Part shown: positions 25,524 to 38,900 of the stretch, in pieces
How the letters are laid out: each line of letters begins with the position of its first letter
Position numbering within the stretch: the stretch's first letter is position 1
Assembly (NCBI GenBank): GCA_025024175.1
Contig: QCXZ01000041.1
Coordinates: forward strand, 51,455,786-51,519,785
DNA length: 64,000 bases
Direction: 5' to 3'
Source: Rhyzopertha dominica
Lineage: Eukaryota > Arthropoda > Insecta > Coleoptera > Bostrichidae
The notes under the pieces: model-generated
What the model was told of the DNA's origin: nothing
The model's input: the letters and a program-made list of their open reading frames with translations, nothing else
The model's database searches: none
Position numbers and translations under genes: made by a program

Positions 25524-28500
25524 ATAAATCTGAGGTTGATCCTCGTCAGCGGCAAAACGAAAGACTTCTTCTTCAGCCCTAGTGATTCCGCAGGGGACAT
25601 CGCGCAACATGTCTTCGACAACTGGCCTGAAGGTAACGTCAACAACCTGCCTCCTCGGAAACAATAGTTTTGCGTGCGTCATGCCCCATTTACTGTTGCA
25701 TGAGGCGTAGGGTTAAATTTTTAATCGGATCGGCGACGTGGAAGGGCTCGGTACAGTTTCGTAGACCTAAGAGCATTATTCTTTTATGGATCGGTGTTGC
25801 CAGACTTTGTCACGTGCAAGTAGACAAAATTGTGTCAGACAAAGATTTTTTACACGTCCGCATCATATTCGTTCTTGTTAATTTATTTTTGAAAATGTTA
25901 TTATTTCATTATATACTATGCATTGATTGCTGAGGATTTTTTTGACAAATTATCAATCATTTTATGCCATTTAGTCAGCATGGAACAATGGTCCGCGAAA
26001 CAACGTTCTTTTGTGATTAAATGTTAATACAAACGGAAGAGTTCCATCTGCCCATGGCATTGAGGAATGGGTTCGCAAATTTGTAGATACTGGATCAGCT
26101 GAAAATGTCAAACAGAAGTGTCAGGAATCTTAAAACATTGATCACGTTAGATCATCTGTAGAGCGCAGTCCAGAACGTTCAAGTCGAAAACAAAGACAGG
26201 CCTTGGGCTTATCTAGGACTACTTTTCTTAGCATTTTGCACAAAGCTCTCAATTTTCATCCTTACAAAATCCAGATTGTCCAAGCATTGAAACCAACAGA
26301 TCTTCCTGTTCGCATTTAGCTGAAATGATGCTGCAGCATGAACTTGGCGTTCATAATTTATGGATGTCTGGTGAAGCTCATTTACATTTATCTGGCTATA
26401 CAAATAAACAAAACAGCCATTATTGTGCTTTGGATAGTCTACAATACAATAGTCTACACTGGATCATGTGTTGCTTTGTAGTAAATTGACTTACTAAGGT
26501 TTTGGTGAGGTTTCTGTTAATTTCTTCCTATCTTATTTGCTCAATAGATGCCAGCGAGTCTTGCTGGGTGGCGAAACGTCGGCAGAGTGACGTCGGGAGT
26601 CCCTCAAGGATCTATCCTGGGACCAATTCTCTTTAATTTACACCGCTGATTTACTCTCGAAGCCCAAATTTTCAACTTGCGTGGCATACGCTGACGATAC
26701 TTACTCTTTACACCATTTCAACCCACAGAACATAGAGAGGGCATGCTTAGAAATGAATGAGGACCTAGGCAACATTAGTGAATGTTCTAGTAACATTAAC
26801 TTAAAGTTGAACAGCAATAAGTGTTCTGTAGTATACTTCGCGTCGAAATCGTCACAAAAATGTTTTGTGAAGGATGATATTAATGTACATGTGTACCATA
26901 ATCAACTGCCTGTATATGAAAGGATCAAAACTCTTGGTTTAAGTATAGCTAATGACCTTCGTTTTAAAAATCACGTGTCTTCTGTTATTAAAAAATGTTA
27001 TGTTGCTTTAAAGCTCTTGTACTCTAATCACCTTATTCTCAACTTTAAACTTAGAAAAAAAATATGCGGATCTCTGGTAATCCCTCACTTGCTTTATTGT
27101 TTCACGGTATATTTTACTTGTCTTGATGCCGTTAATAAATACAGGCTTCAGAAGGTGCAGAATAACTGCTGCAGATTCATATTTGGACTAAAGAATTATG
27201 CTCATATCAGTAAGTACATACAGCAACTTAAACGGTTAAAAATTGATCAACTTTTTCATTACCACCTTGCAACTTTCTTGTTTCGCGTCTTTCGATCCTC
27301 TTCGCCAAAATACTTGCGTGATAAGTTTCATAGTTGTCGCAGCTTGAATTGCACTGATTTATCTCTTAGATATACACGCGGTCTTTTACTTATAATGCTA
27401 TGAAATGTTATAATGAACACTTTGATTTATTTGCTAAAATATGCTCTGTAGAAAGTTTAAAAAAACAAATGATGTATAGGTAAAGTCGTTAGCTGGTAAT
27501 TATAGTCAAAGCATGGTACTATAGTTGTTTGTGTTTTTGGTTTGTTTATTTCTCATATTGAACTAAGTTTATATTTTAAGTTGAGCTACGCTAGACTTCG
27601 CCCAATAGTAGGTTTAAATAAAGCCCTATTATTACTATTAACTTTATCAACAGCCGTTACACAACCCCAAGGTAACAGTATTGTAGGCAATATCTTTAAT
27701 GGGAATCATAGGTCTCTATTTTTGGACGATGACAAAGAAAATGCTTTAACAGTCAATGCTGTTCCTTACACAGCAATTGAACATGATTCCACAGAACAAT
27801 AGCTGGTTCTAGCAAGATGGCGCTACTTCACATAACGCAAATCCATCAATGGATCATCAAGATTGTTTCCAGGTCGTGTTATCTCCAGACACGGAGATAT
27901 AGATCGCTAGAGATCGCTAGATCTTACGGCATGCGATTACTTGTAGGGCTATCTAAAAAGCAAGGTGTTCATTGACAAATCACGAGATATTCGGGAGCTA
28001 AAAATTAAAATTCGGGAAGAAATTATGCAGATTTTTAACGGTTTTAATTTTAAGAAATAAAATGGCACATATTTATCTTGTTAGTGCTGTACATTGGTTG
28101 ATTAAATACAGTTACTTTTGGAAATCGGTCGTTTTCAAATCTTCTGGCTGTCATGGACCACTTCCTAGTTATAACAAGTAGTTGTAATCAGATGAACCAA
28201 AGAATGGGATCTCCTCCCAGTACCCAGAGATTCTCAGACGAAAGTAAAACTCATATTCAAACACGATATAAAAGAATTTTGTTTATTAATTTGTAAAAAA
28301 AATACATCAGTACTTACCTACCCACTGTGGGATATTGGATAAATCAGTGTCATCTGCACAAATCATAGATTGATCTTGAATATCATAGAACACAAATGTT
28401 ACATGCAATAAAGTTTTATAGCTTTACTAAACTGCACAGATTATCTTTATTACCAGCAGTCAAAATTCCAGGTAATTGTGAGAAAGGTTTGCGTTTTCCG

Positions 28501-31486
28501 AAGTATATAGAATAATTGCATGTGGGATACATGAATGAATACCTAACACAAACGTTTAAATAAGCATATTCTTCATTAGTAAACACATTTTTTCAAGAAA
28601 CTTTTTAAGTGTCACATACGTAAGAAATATGCCCCAAAATTAACTAAATAACTTGTTCGAGGTCTAACTTACTTTTGTTTCATCTTTATCTAGTTAATTG
28701 CCAAAGGTCACTTTGAATTTAGAAGCAATGAAATTTACGTAAAAGCAACAGAGAATTTATGGATATAACACAAGGATATGGTTATTTCATAATTAAACTC
28801 TAAAGTTACTTTGAACTCAAATAAGCAAAAAAAATGTATGAAAAATTTTGATTAAAAGAGGTTGCTTCTTGATTGTGCTTTTTAAAGTTTTTTTCTAAGC
28901 TTCTTATTTTCGCTGGGTACTTTTCCCAAACGCGAAAATCAAAAACTGATATTGCGCTAATTATTATCATACTGTTCGGAGTGACTATCCATCAGCAGAT
29001 TGTGGTGCAAATCTGTCTTGTTTTAAATTACGAACTATAAACTTAGCTTCTCTACAAATCCCTAAACCTTAGGTTGCCGCTAATTGGAATTCTGTATGTG
29101 TTTCTTGCTCTTCTCATTTACGTTTCATGATTCCCTATCGGTGTTTTCTTGTTTAAAAAGTGTATCAGTTTGATAAGTTTACTGTATTTGCGTTTTTTCT
29201 GTCGCCTTTTTTCATCAAATAAGCTAAAAATCTACGGTCGACTAGTTGTTTTAATTTTCCCTCCGAGGAAGTTATGCAATATCCTAATCTACATAAAAAT
29301 GTCACCTGAGTTTAGCAAGTACTTGAGAACCTGTAATTATCGTTTGTTACGGAGGACCGCCAGATTATTCCATTATGGTTTGTTTTTTGCCATTGGCACG
29401 ACCTTTGGCTGTCATTCTGCCATTAATTGTTATGGTGGGCGTAGCACGGTAAATAAATAATAATAGATTCCCGAAATTAAACCAATTTATGCACAAGATG
29501 GATGTCTGACACTAACAATAAAAAATATCTCAACTTAATTACACCTGTGGGGCTTCTGTTTGTTTTGTTGTTTAAATATTTATACGTATATAAGAAAGAT
29601 GTGGAGCGTTGACTTTTTAGGGTCATTAAACGTGTCGTTTTGTTACAGATTGGCGTCAGGAAGCGGTATCCAAAGCAGAAATACTCAGACTAATATATCA
29701 GGGAAGATTCTTACATAGCAACGTAACTTTAGGAGCATTAGGACTGCCATGCGGGAAAACCACTGTAATGCACCTTGTTCCAAGGGAAAATTTGCCAGAG
29801 CCCAACTCACAAGGTAATCATCTATCCAAAGTTAAAGTTTTGCCATTAGATTTAGTCTACATCATTTGCAGACAGATCTGTTTTATTTTTGCTACATATC
29901 CAATAGGTATTTTAGGCAAAGTTTGCAAAGATATGTATTTGTTTATAGCAAAAGAAATTACGAGAGTGGATCTCTATTTTATCGTTAATGGAAAAGTTTT
30001 CTCACGTAAATTTTCGTTTAATTTAGGGGACAGCCTGTAATCACTGAGAACTGCAGACTCCCCAATAGACTTCATGTTCATGAATTTGAGTTATCAACTT
30101 TTTTCTTGTTGTCTCGTTTTTTATTTTTCATTGCTACAAAAATAACCCAATTTTAATGAAACTTGGTGTCCAAGATAACCATAATTTTGCTGATTAAAAA
30201 AAAATTAAGGCGTTCCCGAGATATTCTTGTTTTCCGGCTCAAAACACTTTTCTGTCAAAAACTAATTCTTCCAGAAAAAGATATCATACATAGTTTTGCT
30301 GGTGATCCTTTTTTCGTGTGGACGTATACTTTTCGAAAAAATGAAGAAGTAAAAAATGACTTGGAACCATAAATTTTCAATGGCAGTCAATAAATTGGTA
30401 AAATGATTAAAAGAAATAAAATATCAATTACACTTTATATATACAACTTAATTATTAATTTTTGACTAGAACCAGTCTGACAATGATATTCAGCATCAGT
30501 ATTTTGGAATTATTCACAATTATCTATCTTTAGTTTTATGTAGATGCCCTGATTTTGTCCACTTTAGTGTTCCTTAAACATATTGCGCAGCTGCTCCAAC
30601 AGTTGACAGTAATTTCCTGACTTTAAATGCTGTACTTTAAAGCTTATAGCAGTGAAATCTCAAATCATTTAAACTTAGTTTGTTATATGTCCATCTGTTA
30701 ATAGATGAAATTGATCTGCAACCATTTTGAGTCATGTACAACATGTTAATGGTTCAGAAAATATTTCTGATGAAATACCAAGTCGTTTTTTTATACAGAG
30801 AATGAATGAGAAGAAATAGAAGAAGTTGAAGTTGATAAAGGACTGGACGTCGAAGATCAGATCCAGAACTTGTCAAAAAAAACAAGTTTGGCCTAGAATC
30901 ATTATGTTGTATATATAATTTAATACATTTTGGAGAAAAAATCGGATTGTAATATATTTTTATTTCAAAAATCCCTCCAGTTAAACGCTTGTAGCAATAC
31001 TATTAGAAAAAAGAGTTAAGCAGTGAAAAATAGTATCGTTAGTATTTTCTTTTGGTGGATGGTGTAATCAGTTTTTAATTTCTTTTAATAATTTTACCAA
31101 TTTATAGACAATCATTAAAAGATTCATGGTTGCTTCTTTTGTATTTTTCGTCAAAGCATAAAAGTACCGACAAACTCTGTATGATAATTTTCTGTAGTAG
31201 AATTAGTATTAGAAGAAAAAGTTTTGTACGGGAAAACATGAATCTTGGAAACGCTTTGATTTTTTTAATCCGAAGAAAATTGTGGTTATTTCGGGCTCAG
31301 AAAGATATACCTTCACCAAGTTTCATTAAAATTGGGTTATTTTTGTAGAAATGAAAAATAGAAAACCAGGAAACAAAAAGAACTCAAAAAAATCTATACC
31401 TAATTATCTTTTTTGTTGCAGATCAGCGGCAGAAAAGCAAAGGCGGCAACAGCAGCTGTTGTTCCACCTCGTGCTGCATCCTCTAA
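25524..31486 (+). CDS. Ubl3: UBL3, membrane-anchored ubiquitin-fold protein (last three coding exons)
   Basis: Coding exons at 25524-25632, 29649-29813 and 31422-31486, all with GT-AG junctions and matching phases, encode a ubiquitin-like fold: INLRLILVSGKTKDFFFSPS in the first, ILRLIYQGRFLH and LPCGKTTVMHLVPRENLPEP in the second, and a Cys-rich tail ending CCIL. The terminal CAAX-type motif predicts prenylation, with upstream cysteines likely palmitoylated, placing the protein at the plasma membrane; in mammals UBL3 promotes protein sorting into small extracellular vesicles. The short first coding exon (about nine residues) was not found and may lie upstream of the window. Both introns carry mobile-element insertions. 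Confidence 0.93.
25985..28075 (+). pseudogene. IS630/mariner-type transposase, split by a retrotransposon
   Basis: Inside UBL3 intron. The N-terminal half (25985-26445) reads GIEEWVRKFVDTGSAENVKQ, TLITLDHL, and in other frames MSGEAHLHLSGYTNKQNSHY. The C-terminal half resumes at ~27645 with PLHNPKVTVL, GIIGLYF, DDKENALTVNAVPYTAI, a damaged QDGATSH, FPGRVISRHGDI and SKVFIDKSRDIRELKIKIRE. The two halves are collinear in the family and are separated by a non-LTR element. Confidence 0.75.
26470..27640 (+). mobile_element. 5'-truncated non-LTR retrotransposon (Jockey/CR1-like)
   Basis: Reverse-transcriptase blocks appear in order: NRCQRVLLGGETS, GVPQGSILGPILFNL followed by a frameshift, then a 240-codon frame from 26681 starting MAYADDTYSLHHF (YADD catalytic box) and running through LKLNSNKCSVVYF and the thumb/C-terminal region. 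The 3' end is an ATAAAGCCC run leading into a TTA/TTATTA-type tail near 27640. Endonuclease and the first RT blocks are missing, as usual for 5'-truncated insertions. Confidence 0.8.
28076..29648. other. Remainder of UBL3 intron
   Basis: No supported gene or repeat. The frame at 29149-29460 has no recognisable features. Confidence 0.45.
30124..31358. mobile_element. Non-autonomous DNA transposon with ~110-bp inverted ends
   Basis: Bases 30124-~30235 and ~31247-31358 are inverted copies; the conserved stretch includes CTACAAAAATAACCCAATTT. TA flanks both sides (30122-30123, 31359-31360). The 1.2-kb element sits wholly inside the last UBL3 intron and shows no transposase. Confidence 0.75.
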
Positions 31487-32961
31487 GGCGTTTTTACGGG
31501 CTGATTGTGTTATGTTTTTAATGATTTTTTTAACGGTCGAATTCGGTGTGTGAGCCGTAGACTCGAGGAGTACGAAACTTTCCGTAATGTTGTGATATAT
31601 AAGTGTTAATATTCGATACTCATGTGCCAGACTGTAGAGTGTGTGGTTTTATTTTTAAATTAAAAAAAAAAGGATAACGTCGCCACATCCATATATACAT
31701 GTATTTGTTATCATTTTTAATCATTGTATTTATATGATAGTAGTTTGTATATTATGTTTTATATTTCACCGCAGATTGTACATTACTCTCAGATGATAGG
31801 TAAATCGACCAGGAAGATAGATCTTTTTATTTGACGGGTCCGCTTTGTCGAAAAGCACACGCAATCTTTTTCCTTTCGATAGCGGGAAACGAAATTCGAA
31901 GTTCCTACCTTTCATTTCCAAATCCACTGAGTGCGCTTTTTCACAGGCCGACCTGTGACATAGACAATTACCAATGTATATCGATTACAATAATTTGAAC
32001 TGTACAATAATTCAGATCAGATGGACTAGCTGAAATTTCAGATTATTTTTTCTCAGTATTAGCTTTAAATCGGTTCGAATAATAAAGTGGGCATGAAATA
32101 TTTACAAAAGCCAGGGAGGGAGGCATTCCAAAACAGCGCTTTGGTTCTCAAAATTTTGTTAAACACGGCTTCTCCGCTTTTGTGAATATTACCAGCTATT
32201 TAAAGAAGACAATTTTATAGAATAGTTAAAGAATATGTGTTTCTATAATAAAAATGGAAAGAGAAGTATTAAATCTTAAAATATATTTGGAGTTATCCAA
32301 AAATATTGTTTTAGATTACTATTGTGACTAAATTCAGTAAAATCACTTATATCAAACGTCCAAAAAGAAATGCTTAAAAATTTTACTGAATTTGGCACAT
32401 TGCTGTTCTAATAAACACCATCTCTATCAGTGAACCAACTTCATGTGAGACAGTAGTTCAAATGTTGCACATCAAAATCAAATGACAGATTTTGGAGGCA
32501 GTTACGAATTTCTTAACCCATCCCAGATTGAGCTAAACGATTGTGTATCAACGAGAACACGAACAATCTAAGAACGTTATGAAATCTTATTACTATTGCG
32601 TAGGGATAAGAAAGAAGCGGTTGCGAATTAAACTTTGTGATTGTGATAAAACTACCTACATTCGGGTTCACACGATACAACAGGACGAGATATGTAAATG
32701 AATTTTAACGTTGAGATTATTTTACTATTGTACATAATGATGTAATAGCAGTCAGATGTATTTTGTTTCCTCTGCATTGTTCGATTATTTGCAAGATAGA
32801 ATTAAACAAACTTGTAAGTACACTTTTGTCGTTACTCGAACCACTTCCAACCAGACGCCCCGCGCGTGCGCTATGAACTACCGCTACCATTTTGGTGTTG
32901 ATGGCGTCGAGAGCCATGTTTTCATGCAACACGGGTTTCTGAATCAATTTTGGGTGTAATT
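31487..32961. other. UBL3 3' UTR, intergenic DNA and CPSF6 5' region
   Basis: The 3' UTR of UBL3 follows the stop codon. No gene in between. A GC-richer segment at ~32860-32960 just before the CPSF6 start codon is probably its 5' UTR/promoter. Confidence 0.5.
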
Positions 32962-35900
32962 ATGGCTGAAAACGACATAGATCTGTATGCTGACGATGTG
33001 GACCAGGATTTTGCGCAGGTAGGAACAGTTGTACAACACCCGGAAGGTCGAAGTTGTTTTTGTTTTGTCCCGGCGTACATTGCTTTCGTTTCCTCGTTTT
33101 TTAGGACGATTTCGGCAGTGAAAACGTCGATCTATATGACGATGTGATTGCCACACCTGCTACAGGTGGCGGCGGAGACAATGCCGAGACAAACCACCAG
33201 CCACCCGCGACTTCGCCCCCTGAAGAAACAAATGGCACCACTTACCAGACCCAGGGCAATAACATCACTCCCAATACGCTTGGGAGGAGACATCAGTTGT
33301 ATGTCGGCAACCTGAATTGGGTACGTACAGTTCCTTCTTGTCTTGGTTACGTTGCATGCGATTTTTATTCGTACGTCACAATTACAAGTTGTGTGAAGGC
33401 GATATTATCGTTAACATACAAAATAAACAGTAGAAGTCCTGTCACACTTCCCTGTGGCACTCCATATATATTTTCTAACTCATGCGAAAGTTGCCAACCA
33501 TACATGAACAAAAATAGTATTGTTTTTTTTATTTTAATGTAACAATAACTTAATGGCTTTGTTGGCTTCCAATGGACGACTGACCAAGACATAATGGACT
33601 CAGTCCGTGACATCGGCGTGAACGACCTGCACGAGGTTAAATTCTTCGAGCACCGTCCGAACGGCCAGTCGAAGGGCTTCTGCGTGATATCGATGGGCTC
33701 CGAGTCCAGCATGCGCACCGTAATGGAACGCCTCCCCAAGAAGGACATCAACGGCCAGACGCCCGTCGTCACGTTGCCCACGAAGCAGGCGCTGAGCAAC
33801 TTCGAAAGTCAGTCGAAGACCCGGCCGACGCCCAACAACGCCGGGTCGCGCAACCAATATTCCAACCAGTCTAACCAGCAGTTCCCCCCGCCAGGTCCGC
33901 ACCAGAGCTACGCGCCCCGCATGGCTATGAACTCGCCGATGCGCGGCCCCATGCCTCATCCCGGCATGCAGGGGGGCCCCGGCGGGCCGAGGATGCAGGG
34001 CCCGCCGCCAGGCTACAACGGGCCGCCGCAGATGAACCACCACGGAGGACACCAGCCACCCAGGTTCCCGCAGCAGCAGCCGCAGTGGAACGGGCCGAGG
34101 CCGAACGGACCCGGAGGAGCACCGCCGCCGCCCAACATGGGCGGGCCGATGAGACCGCCACCCGGCGGGCCGCAGGGACCTCCGCGGCCGCCGATGGTAA
34201 GTTTCGAGGTAAGTGACGACGACAACAGGTGAACATGTTCCAGTTCGATACTGCGGTTTGGTGTGATTGTTTGGTGGTAAAGTTGTTTGCCTGAGGTGAT
34301 GGTTACCCTCTTTCTTTTGTGTTTCGTGGGAGTTTTTTTGTCCATTGTGACTTTTTGGAACTGCTCAAAAATTAATGTTTCTTGAAAGTCCTATATTGGA
34401 AATTTTAAGACCAGTTCAAATCCTTCAGTCGAAGATGAACACTTATTTTTTTTCAACCAACAGTGTTGGAAAATTTTAACATACAGGGTGTTAATTAAGT
34501 ATATCATAACTTTAACAGACGATTCTCTGAGTCATTTTAATACAAACACTTCATATGAACATGGGTCCTCAAATGCTTCGTTTTCAAAATACAGGGTGTT
34601 AACTTAAAAAAAAATTTTGTTTTTCTTTAATATCTTAAGTAGCCTTTACCCAATTTTGATGCAGTTTGACACTGTTAATACTAATGTTAAGGGGCTCATT
34701 TGGCCTTGATTTGATTAAATTTATCAAGTCCAGTGGCATCCCAGAGGCTACTTTAATCAATATTTTTAACAAAAATATGTGCGCCACAGAGTTTTTTTTA
34801 TATTATTTCCCCATTAAGCAACTAAAAATACAACTTTTTTCTTATGTTGCTTAGTTTTCGAAAAACAATAGGTCTACTCATTTGCATATTCCTGGACCAC
34901 ACAAGAAATATGGGGAAACATTTCTTTTGGAAATTGTTATTCAAAACATTCCACCCAAATTTACAATAATTTTAAAACCAAGTCACCTTAAAAAAAGGTA
35001 GTAAACTTGTATGTATGCTCGATTTGAAACCGTACGGATGCGTAACTCATGACCCCCCCGTTGCCCGGCCGAACAGCAGTTCCAAGGCCCCCCCCAAGCG
35101 CAGGGGATACCCCGCGGGATGCCCAGTCAGGGCCCCCCGCCGCGTCCCGACTGGAATAGACCACCGATGCAACAGGGTTTCCCTCCTCAGGGTCCGCCGC
35201 ACATGCAGGGACCGCCCAACATGGGACCGAGGGGACCGCCGCCTCTGGGCCCGCCAGGAGGACCTCCGCAGGGACCGCCTCAGGGCCCCGCGCCCCACGT
35301 CAACCCGGCGTTCTTCCAGCAGGGCGGGGGACCGCCGCCGCAGATGCAGCATCCGGGTAAGTCGATAATAATTAAATGTTTTATTTATTTGTTTGACTGG
35401 TTACCCCCAGTGCGTCCACAAACAGTAAATAATAAAATATAATTAGAATAAATGGTAAAAATTAACGTAAATATCTAATGATTTATTTTGACGTGCTATC
35501 TCTAAGATCTTTATTGATCTATGTCTTATATCATGTAAATGGCAAATTTGTTTAAGTAGATGCTTATTTCTAAATTGAAAAATTAACAGGTTTTTTAGAT
35601 ATAGTTGTTGCACATTCATTAATTTAGTTTCTTTGTTTAAATCTATCGTGGGGAAGTAATACTTTTTCTTGTATATAGCTTTTACAATTTGGTTCTGCAG
35701 CACTTGTATAGTTTTTATATGACAATCAGCTGTACTATCCCACACCACTATACCACATTCCAAAAGAGATTCCAGTAAGGTATGATACGGCAGTTTTAAT
35801 TGAGATGCACTTTTCTCTAATGACAGTGGTAAAATATAAGTCATTAATGTTCTGAAGAAATCTATAAACTTTTGCTGTGTTGCAAGTTGTTACAATCCTG

Positions 35901-38900
35901 CGTAGATGTTGAAATTTTCCAATATTTTTATTAATGCAATACCAGCATTTTGAAGCATCAGTTTTGGTATTTTTCAGAGTCAAGATTCTGGTTTGTGACT
36001 ACCAATTTTTTCAAATGTACACCGTATTTGCACTGCCATAAATCCTGGTTTGAATTTATGGCAAATAGTTATAATTTTACAGTCTATACCAAGTAGGTAC
36101 CTGGAAATTGTCAAAAACCCTATTAAAGGTCAGATGGGGTAAGAAATCTGATTGTTTCCTAATCGTTAGTTTCTTGCTTAGATATGCATCAAAAAAAATG
36201 CATAAATTCCACCTTCTACCCACTAGTGGCTCACTCTTTATGTTATTTAAGTATTTAATTATATATTTACCATCTTTATTTAAACAGCAATAACCAAACA
36301 GTGTCGTCTGCTGTCCGTCTTTCCAGACATGCAAAATATTTTCCCAGGTATGCAGCCCGTGCCCGGGATGCCTCCTCAGCACGGCCCGCCGCCACACGGT
36401 CCTCCGCACGGTCCGCCCATGGGTCCGGCCAGCGTTCCTCCTCACGGGCCTCCGCACAGTTACGGCCCGCCGCCCTCGGTGCAGCAACCTCCGTACGGGC
36501 CGCCCTCCATGCCCGACCATCGTTCCGACATGGGCCAGATCAGCGAGCAGGAGTTTGAAGACATAATGTCAAGGAATCGCACGGTGTCGTCATCGGCCAT
36601 AGGCAGGGCCGTATCGGACGCCGCCGCCGGGGAGTACGCCAGCGCCATCGAAACCCTGGTCACGGCGATTTCTCTCATAAAACAGTCGAAGGTGAGTTTG
36701 TTCTTTAATGTAAAATAAACTGGTTTGCCTTGGAGCAATTCTGTCCCCTTACCAAGTTATAAACCTTCAAAGTTTTCTCTACTTCCTTTTTTCGATTGCT
36801 CTTTTTTTATAATAATAATAATAATAATAATAAGATAGTTTGCAAAATAAATATAACTCCTAATGATAAATACGGGGTCCGCCACCTAAAACTCCCCAGG
36901 CTCGTATTTTTATTATTTTTTTTTAGGTACAACCTTAGGTTATATGTCAAATTGTAGGTCTTTCTAAATTCTTTAAAAATAGCACAATGAGTCTACAAAA
37001 AATAAATATTGCTTAACAGTTGGATACCGACTATTGTTTTCTTCAATTTGTGTCCTTCTTAATGAAAATGAAGCGCGAAGGGCCCACATTATTTTGGCCA
37101 GATTTAGCTTCTGCTCATTATGCAAAGAATGTAAAAAATTTATTAATGGGAAAACAAATAAATTTTGTAGAGAAAGAAGTATAAACCCACCTAATGTGCC
37201 ATAGTGTCGGCCAATTGAAAAATATTAGACTCTTTTGCAAAAAGAAGTTACAAAAAGAAGATTTTGTTTTTAAATGGAGAAGGGCAAGTAGGAATATTGC
37301 TGATGAACCTGTCAGGAATTGAATGAAGGAGATTTGATAAAGCCTCAAAATAGAATTGGGTTAAGTTAAAATGTTACTATTACATTATGTTAAATGAAAC
37401 TTCAGAAATTGTCTATTCCTATTGTGTAATAGCTTGAACAAAAAAAGATCGAAAAAGGACATCCAGCGGTTCAAAATTTTTGGATTTTAAACGAGACAAC
37501 CTTTAATAATAATTACAAACAATAACAATAACCATATTAATTTTATTTTAAAAGTGTTCGAAATGCCCTCTATTGACTGAAAGGATTATTATTTTTATTT
37601 GAGGAAAAGTGTCAGTACTATAAATTGGTGTCCATCTTTCCTTATTTTACTTGTAAATACCCCTGTATCAAATCTCTTCAAAATTATTTCTTCACCAGTA
37701 GTTAATGATTTTTAAACTAATAAAAAGTTATATAACTAATTAACCTCTAACTTGATGGTGTTATGTGAACTTTTTTTTTCAAGGTTGCCAACGATGATCG
37801 CTGTAAGATCTTGATCAGCTCGCTCCAGGACACGTTGCGCGGCGTCGAAGACAAGAGCTACAGCTCGAGCCGTCGCGACAGGTCCAGGTCGAGGGACAGG
37901 TCTCACAGGAGGGCACGGAGGGACAGGTCGTCGTCGAGGTACAGGGAGAGGAGTCGTGAACGGGAGAGGGACAGGGAGCGCGACAGAGACAGGGACCGTT
38001 ACTATCCGGACTACAGGGAGAGAGAGAGGGACAGGGACCGCTCCAGGAGCCGGGGCGAAAGGGAGAGGGACAGAGAGAGGGAGCGTGACTACAGGGAGAG
38101 AGATGGCGAGGAAAGGTAAGAGATAATTTTTTTGTTGGCTGAGTTAATGTAATCTCTTTATGTAAAAAAAGTTGGGAAAGACAAAAATCTGTTGTATTGT
38201 ACAGGGTGTCCCGTTTTCATTGTGATTGTAGACAAGACGAGATGTATGTTTCGGATCATTCTCTTATTGAAAGGCATTTCCCACTCAACGTAAGGCAACA
38301 TAACTTTTTTCATCATGTCCCCTATATAAAGTTTAGTGGACCTACTCCATTCCATGAAAAACAACCCCATAATAACATACTGCCTTGTCTGTGCTTAATT
38401 GTTGTAGTAACATACTTTGGGTTAAATCTGATATTAACCTGACACCTAACACATCTCTCATCCCATCAGAATTAAAAATTTTATAACGAGTTTCATCGCT
38501 AATCAATATTTTTCCTCAGTCTTGAACGTTCCAGTTCAAATCTCATATTAACGTGAAATTATTTTGGATGTGCTATATTTGGGCTAAAAAAAAACTGTCT
38601 GGAATTGGTAGTTACAGTCATTCCTTCCAAAAAGGCGTTCACCACCATTTAATTTAACTCTCTATAAATTGGTTTACCTTTTGGCATGTTTCTTTCTATT
38701 AAAAGCATTAATAATTCACTTAGTAATCTCACAATAAGTTATTTTTTTCATTAACCACTAATTTTATTAGACACTTGCAAACAACTTCATTTCTCTGTTT
38801 ACCAAGGATATTTTAGGATATTTTGATTATTTTGCAAAGGCTGCTTTACTTTTGCGAAATAGTGCAATTATAACTGGAACATTAAAATCAAGATTAAGAC

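Noticed and set aside
33600..34345. Long minus-strand open frames opposite CPSF6 exon 3
   Set aside because: They are shadows of GC-rich proline/glycine codons of CPSF6; composition explains them.
35015..35368. Alternative plus-strand frames over CPSF6 exon 4
   Set aside because: The frame continuous with flanking exons encodes the GPP-rich region; other frames give only Arg-rich shadow.
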